64,000 nucleotides of DNA from Nitrospina sp. LS_NOB (GTDB taxonomy: Bacteria; Nitrospinota; Nitrospinia; Nitrospinales; VA-1), in contig LFLA01000021.1 of the NCBI GenBank assembly GCA_001542995.1, forward strand, positions 62,001-126,000, written 5' to 3'. Shown in pieces: positions 59,663 through 64,000 of this stretch. Both the position numbers and the translations under genes were made by a program. Under the pieces are notes generated by a model. It was given only the letters and a program-made list of their open reading frames with translations. It made no database searches and was not told the origin of the DNA. Each line of letters opens with the position of its first letter. The stretch's first letter is position 1.

Positions 59663-61318
59663 ATGCCGACGCTTGATTTCAAAGGCAAGCAACTCATTTA
59701 TGCCCATCACCTTGCGGCTCCGTCAAGGACGCTTGAGATAGACGCTAAAAAATCTTTTCCATCGAAAGGTCAAAAGCCATCACTCGATAGCAACCTGATT
59801 ATCCACGGCGACAACCTGCACGCGCTCAAGGCATTGATGCCGCGCTACGCCGGGCGGGTGAACTGTATCTACATTGACCCGCCGTATAACACCGGCAATG
59901 AAAAATGGGTTTACAACGACAATGTGAGCAGCCCGATGATTAAGGAATGGTTGAAGGATAAAGGCCCGGTGGATGGCGAAGACCTTGAGCGGCATGACAA
60001 ATGGCTGTGTATGATGTGGCCGCGCCTGCACCTGCTGCGCGAACTGCTGGCCGAGGACGGGGTGATTTTTGTTTCCATTGATGATAATGAGCAACATCGG
60101 TTGCGGATGATGATGGATGAGATTTTTGGGGAGGAGAATTTTGTGGCCAATATTATTTGGCAGAAAAAATACGCGCCCGCGAATGATGCCAAGTATTTTT
60201 CTGACAATCACGATTTTGTTTTGTGCTACGCCAAGCAAAAGAACAATGGTAAAGAAAAAGACGGATGGGCACGCAATCTTCTGCCAAGAACAGAGAAAAC
60301 TAACAAACTGTATAAACATGATGATAATGACAGAAGAGGCTCTTACCGTATCCATGATTTATCAGTTAAAACATACAGCAAGGCGTATGACTATCCTATC
60401 CTGAACCCAGTCACAGGGAAAAAATATCTACCGCCAGAAGGAAGATGCTGGATGACAAAAGAGGAAACTATCAAGGAATGGATGGCCGAAGGGAAAGTGT
60501 TTTTCAGCAAAGGGGGACGGGGAGCTCCTCAATTGAAAAGGTATCTTAAAGAGACACAACAAGGGATTGTGCCTCTGACCATCTGGACCTATGACGAAGT
60601 GGGACACACGGACGGCGCGCGCAAACTTCTGAAGGAAATTTTCAGCGACCAGCAACTGCCCTTTGACAATCCGAAAGCATTGGGATTGTTGCAGCGAATA
60701 TTCACCATAGCAGCAGACAAGAATGCGATAGTTCTCGATTCCTTCGCCGGTTCCGGCACCACTGCCCACGCCGTGCTTGCGCTGAACAAAGAAGACGGCG
60801 GCAACCGCAAATTTATTCTGGTGGAGTGTGAGGATTACGCCAGCAAAATCACCGCCGAACGTGTCCGCCGCGTGATAAAGGGTGTGCCAAAAGCAAAAGA
60901 TGAAAACCTGAAAAATGGGCTTGGTGGCAGCTTTGCCTATTGCACCTTGGGCGAGGAAATGAGCATTGAAAAAATGCTCACCGGCAAGAACCTGCCGGAC
61001 TACGAAACACTGGCCCGCCATCTGGTCTATACGGCAACCGGACAATCGCCGGACAAAATCCGCAAAACCAAAGGAAAAGACGGGTTTTTCCATGAAACGG
61101 CTGATAAGATGTTCTACCTCATCTATGAACCGAACCTTGATTTTCTGCGTAGCACGGGTTCCGCCCTGAACAGCATCCGCGCCGAACGCATTGCCAAACA
61201 GACGAAAGCCAAAAAGAAAACCGCCGTGGTATTTGCCACCCACAAGTTTATGGGACAGAAAGAATTGGCGGAAATGGGAATCGTATTTTGCGGCTTGCCG
61301 TATGGGGTATTATGGTAA
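59663..61318 (+). CDS. Type III restriction-modification DNA methyltransferase (Mod)
   Basis: Start MPTLDFKGKQLIYAHHLA; YIDPPYNTGNEKWVYNDNV (DPPY), VLDSFAGSGTTAHAVLALNKEDGGNRKFILVE. Confidence 0.93.
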   Translation: MPTLDFKGKQLIYAHHLAAPSRTLEIDAKKSFPSKGQKPSLDSNLIIHGDNLHALKALMPRYAGRVNCIYIDPPYNTGNEKWVYNDNVSSPMIKEWLKDKGPVDGEDLERHDKWLCMMWPRLHLLRELLAEDGVIFVSIDDNEQHRLRMMMDEIFGEENFVANIIWQKKYAPANDAKYFSDNHDFVLCYAKQKNNGKEKDGWARNLLPRTEKTNKLYKHDDNDRRGSYRIHDLSVKTYSKAYDYPILNPVTGKKYLPPEGRCWMTKEETIKEWMAEGKVFFSKGGRGAPQLKRYLKETQQGIVPLTIWTYDEVGHTDGARKLLKEIFSDQQLPFDNPKALGLLQRIFTIAADKNAIVLDSFAGSGTTAHAVLALNKEDGGNRKFILVECEDYASKITAERVRRVIKGVPKAKDENLKNGLGGSFAYCTLGEEMSIEKMLTGKNLPDYETLARHLVYTATGQSPDKIRKTKGKDGFFHETADKMFYLIYEPNLDFLRSTGSALNSIRAERIAKQTKAKKKTAVVFATHKFMGQKELAEMGIVFCGLPYGVLW

Positions 61319-61385
61319 ACGGCGGTGAGCAGGCGAATATATAGCACTCAACCCAAACTGTTTATGATCAATATATCGAGAGGTA

Positions 61386-62465
61386 ATGATAATGACCAAC
61401 ATACTTGCCAGTTCACAGATAGACTTAAATCGAGTTAAAGGTTTACTGGATAAAGGCAGACCCCCAGTTTACAGGAAAGCATATAGCGATAGAACCGCTT
61501 GGCTTATGGCTTGTCTGTCGGAATTAGCCTATATCAGATTCAATCCGATCTTTTCTCACGACCAGCATAAAAAACATTTGCTCGACAACTTATCGAAATT
61601 GATTGATGAAAATAAACAATCGTCTTTAATAAAGCTGATTGCCAGCGTCGGGTACGATCATAATGAAGAAAAAGAAAAACTTAAAAACGAGTTGACAACC
61701 TTAAAAATCAGACTCCTTGAAACATTTGACAAAAATGGGACCCAGGCAATTTTAGCGGAAAATGATGAATTTATTGTTCTGTCCTTTCGCGGCACTGAGG
61801 CTACATGCATGAAGGATATCAAAGCAGATGCAAACGCAGAAGCCATGCAATGTGAAACAGGCGGCAAAATTCACACGGGATTTAAAAATGCTTTTGATGA
61901 GGTGGCTCTGGATATTCAAAACACCCTAAATAAAGAGGCATTAAAAGCTAAGCCTTTATTTATCACCGGGCACAGCTTAGGTGGCGCGCTGGCGACTGTC
62001 GCCGCAAAAAAATTGTCACATAAAGGCGGTATCGCCGCGTGTTATACCTTTGGGTCGCCGAGAGTGGGGGATGAAGAATGGATAGCTGATATCAAGACAC
62101 CTATTTACAGGCTGGTTAATGCGGCTGATTGCGTGACCATGTTGCCACTTGGGACAGAACTTATGACTATATTGAGCTGGATATGTCAATTTATTCCATC
62201 AGTCGGGGAAGCCATTAGCTCCAAGGTATTAAAATTAAGCGGCTATATCCATGGTGGCAATATGCGATACCTGACAAACTGCTCCAGTGGTCAATATGAT
62301 GGTGTAAGACTGCTGTATTCTGTAGGGTTCCTGTACAGAATAAAAGGATGGGTTATTAAGAAGCTGCCATGGAAAAAATTTCTAGCGGATCATTCCATAA
62401 GCATATACAGAAAGAAACTAATGATTGTTGCCGAGAATCGAAACCAGAATGACAACACAAATTAA
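61386..62465 (+). CDS. Class 3 lipase-like alpha/beta hydrolase in the Type III RM operon
   Basis: 359 aa; YSDRTAWLMACLSELAYIRF; IVLSFRGTEATCMKDIKADANA; ITGHSLGGALATVAAKKLSHKGGIAACYTFGSPRVGDEEWI; VNAADCVTMLP; YIHGGNMRYL. Confidence 0.9.
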   Translation: MIMTNILASSQIDLNRVKGLLDKGRPPVYRKAYSDRTAWLMACLSELAYIRFNPIFSHDQHKKHLLDNLSKLIDENKQSSLIKLIASVGYDHNEEKEKLKNELTTLKIRLLETFDKNGTQAILAENDEFIVLSFRGTEATCMKDIKADANAEAMQCETGGKIHTGFKNAFDEVALDIQNTLNKEALKAKPLFITGHSLGGALATVAAKKLSHKGGIAACYTFGSPRVGDEEWIADIKTPIYRLVNAADCVTMLPLGTELMTILSWICQFIPSVGEAISSKVLKLSGYIHGGNMRYLTNCSSGQYDGVRLLYSVGFLYRIKGWVIKKLPWKKFLADHSISIYRKKLMIVAENRNQNDNTN

Positions 62466-64000
62466 ATGCAACTCAAATCCTACCAACAAACCGCCCTCGA
62501 GCAGTTAGGCCGCTGGCTTGATGCGCTCAAGCAAGCCCGCACGGAATTGCAAAAAAGGCTAAAGGCCCTTGAAGATGCAGGAATTGACACTTCGCAAGAG
62601 AATAGAGACTTCCCCGCCGTCGCTTGGAGAACTCTAAAAAAGCAAAACGTTCTCCCCGGCATTCCACAAGACGGCAACATTGCCATCCCCGAATACATCA
62701 CCCGCACCGCAACTTCCGGCGATCCAATCCCGCATGTCTGCCTGAAAATCCCCACTGGTGGCGGCAAGACGCTTTTGGGCGTGGCCGCGCTAGAGCGCAT
62801 TAAGCAGGACACCGGGTTTGTTTTGTGGATTGTGCCGACCAAGGCTATTTACGAACAGACTATCGCGGCTTTCAGGAACCGCGAACATCCTTATCGGCAG
62901 AGGCTTGAGCGGATTTCCGGCGGCAGGGTCAAACTGCTACAGAAAGCCGACCGTTTTACCAAACAGGATATTGAAAACTATCTCTGCATCATGATGCTGA
63001 TGCTGCCATCCGCTAACCGGCAAAAGAACAAGGATTTTCTCAAGATATTTCGCGACAGCGGCGGATATACGTCATTTTTCCCGGAACAGGATGATTCAAC
63101 CGCAAATAAAATACTTTCAGAGCAATATCCCGATCTGGAGAAAAACAACAGCGGCAACTGGATGAAACAAAGCCTGATCAATGTACTCAAACTGATTCGC
63201 CCCACGGTAATTCTCGATGAAGCCCATAAAGCCTATGGAAAAAATGACACTAACAACAAACAATTTGTAAAGTCCGTCAACCGACTCAATCCCCGCTTTG
63301 TGCTTGAACTGTCCGCTACGCCTAAAACTGGAATCAGTAATATTCTTGTCAACACATCGGGCGCCGACCTTCAGGATGAGGAGATGATCAAACTGCCGAT
63401 AGAGGTTCACAGTTTCAGCAATTCCGACTGGAAGCACACACTTGCCGAAACACAGAAGCAATTAAACCGGCTTGCAAGTGCAGCGCTAAAGTTAAAAGAA
63501 GGAGAAAACCGCTATATTCGCCCGATTGCTTTGGTGAGAGTACAGAGAACCGGCAGGGATCAAAGACAGCAGGGGTATATTCATTCCGAAGATGTGCGGG
63601 AATATCTGATACAGAATCTCGCCGTGCCGGAGAATCAAATCAGGATTCAATCATCGGAAAAGAAGGAGCTTGCGGGCGAGAATTTACTGAACGAAATGAG
63701 TTCTGTCCGTTGGATTATCACAAAAGACGCGCTCAAAGAGGGTTGGGATTGCTCGTTTGCCTATGTACTTGCATTGCTGGATAACACGACAGCGACAACA
63801 GCAATGACGCAGATGGTCGGGCGGGTAATGAGACAACCACAGGCACGCAGAATCAAAAAATATGCCTCTCTGAACCAATGTTATATCTATTGCTACAACC
63901 AAGACGTAGGTGATGCAGTTAAAGGGATCAGGGCAGGACTGGAAAACGAGGGGCTTACCGGGCTCGGTGGTTCCATTCACGGATACGGCAGTGGAGACGC
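62466..64000 (+). CDS. Type III restriction enzyme Res subunit (helicase/nuclease), 3' truncated by window
   Basis: MQLKSYQQTALEQLGRWLDALKQ...VCLKIPTGGGKTLLGVAALERI (Walker A)...TVILDEAHKAYG (DEAH)...FVLELSATPK...ALKEGWDCSFAYVLALLDNTTATTAMTQMVGRVMRQP; open to the edge, absent from ORF track. Confidence 0.92.
   Translation, partial: MQLKSYQQTALEQLGRWLDALKQARTELQKRLKALEDAGIDTSQENRDFPAVAWRTLKKQNVLPGIPQDGNIAIPEYITRTATSGDPIPHVCLKIPTGGGKTLLGVAALERIKQDTGFVLWIVPTKAIYEQTIAAFRNREHPYRQRLERISGGRVKLLQKADRFTKQDIENYLCIMMLMLPSANRQKNKDFLKIFRDSGGYTSFFPEQDDSTANKILSEQYPDLEKNNSGNWMKQSLINVLKLIRPTVILDEAHKAYGKNDTNNKQFVKSVNRLNPRFVLELSATPKTGISNILVNTSGADLQDEEMIKLPIEVHSFSNSDWKHTLAETQKQLNRLASAALKLKEGENRYIRPIALVRVQRTGRDQRQQGYIHSEDVREYLIQNLAVPENQIRIQSSEKKELAGENLLNEMSSVRWIITKDALKEGWDCSFAYVLALLDNTTATTAMTQMVGRVMRQPQARRIKKYASLNQCYIYCYNQDVGDAVKGIRAGLENEGLTGLGGSIHGYGSGD

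Noticed and set aside
60428-61243. 271-aa minus-strand ORF
   Set aside because: Antisense of the Mod methyltransferase gene.

Overview
The window looks like a bacterial chromosome segment: dense, mostly housekeeping, with several accessory patches. The lineage is not provable from the sequence alone. No rRNA, tRNA or CRISPR array was recognised by eye. Backbone: partial nrdJ (B12-dependent RNR, minus strand, running off the left edge), guaB-guaA, purS-purQ-purL-purF, a UPF0182 membrane protein, mpl, a gph-like HAD phosphatase, a PfkB kinase, a PBP4/DacB peptidase, pepF, valS, a response regulator, an ABC-F ATPase, Opp/Dpp permeases, a Nif3-like protein, an SDR, and an aldo/keto reductase-ferredoxin. 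The accessory or unusual parts are: (1) an inositol-phosphate cluster at 2.6-8.6 kb with MIPS, an IPCT-DIPPS fusion, an HD-domain protein, a second CDP-alcohol phosphotransferase with an altered motif, a SAM methyltransferase and a LicC/PntC-like cytidylyltransferase; (2) a scar after guaA holding an XRE regulator split by an in-frame stop, a 5'-truncated gene and a decayed duplicate of the guaA 3' coding end; (3) a repeat-rich block at 39-43 kb, where a degenerate PHP-like protein and a PLD-like nuclease are flanked by inverted copies of palindromic elements; (4) a triple PCP_red-domain protein followed by a 40-aa membrane micro-ORF missing from the ORF track; (5) an SbcD/SbcC-like (YhaO/YhaN-like) pair followed by a Type III restriction-modification operon with a class-3 lipase gene between mod and res, the lipase stop directly abutting the res start (TAAATG). 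Item 5 is the best candidate for an undescribed system. res runs off the right edge and is absent from the ORF track. All homology calls come from motif and family recognition; no database search was run.
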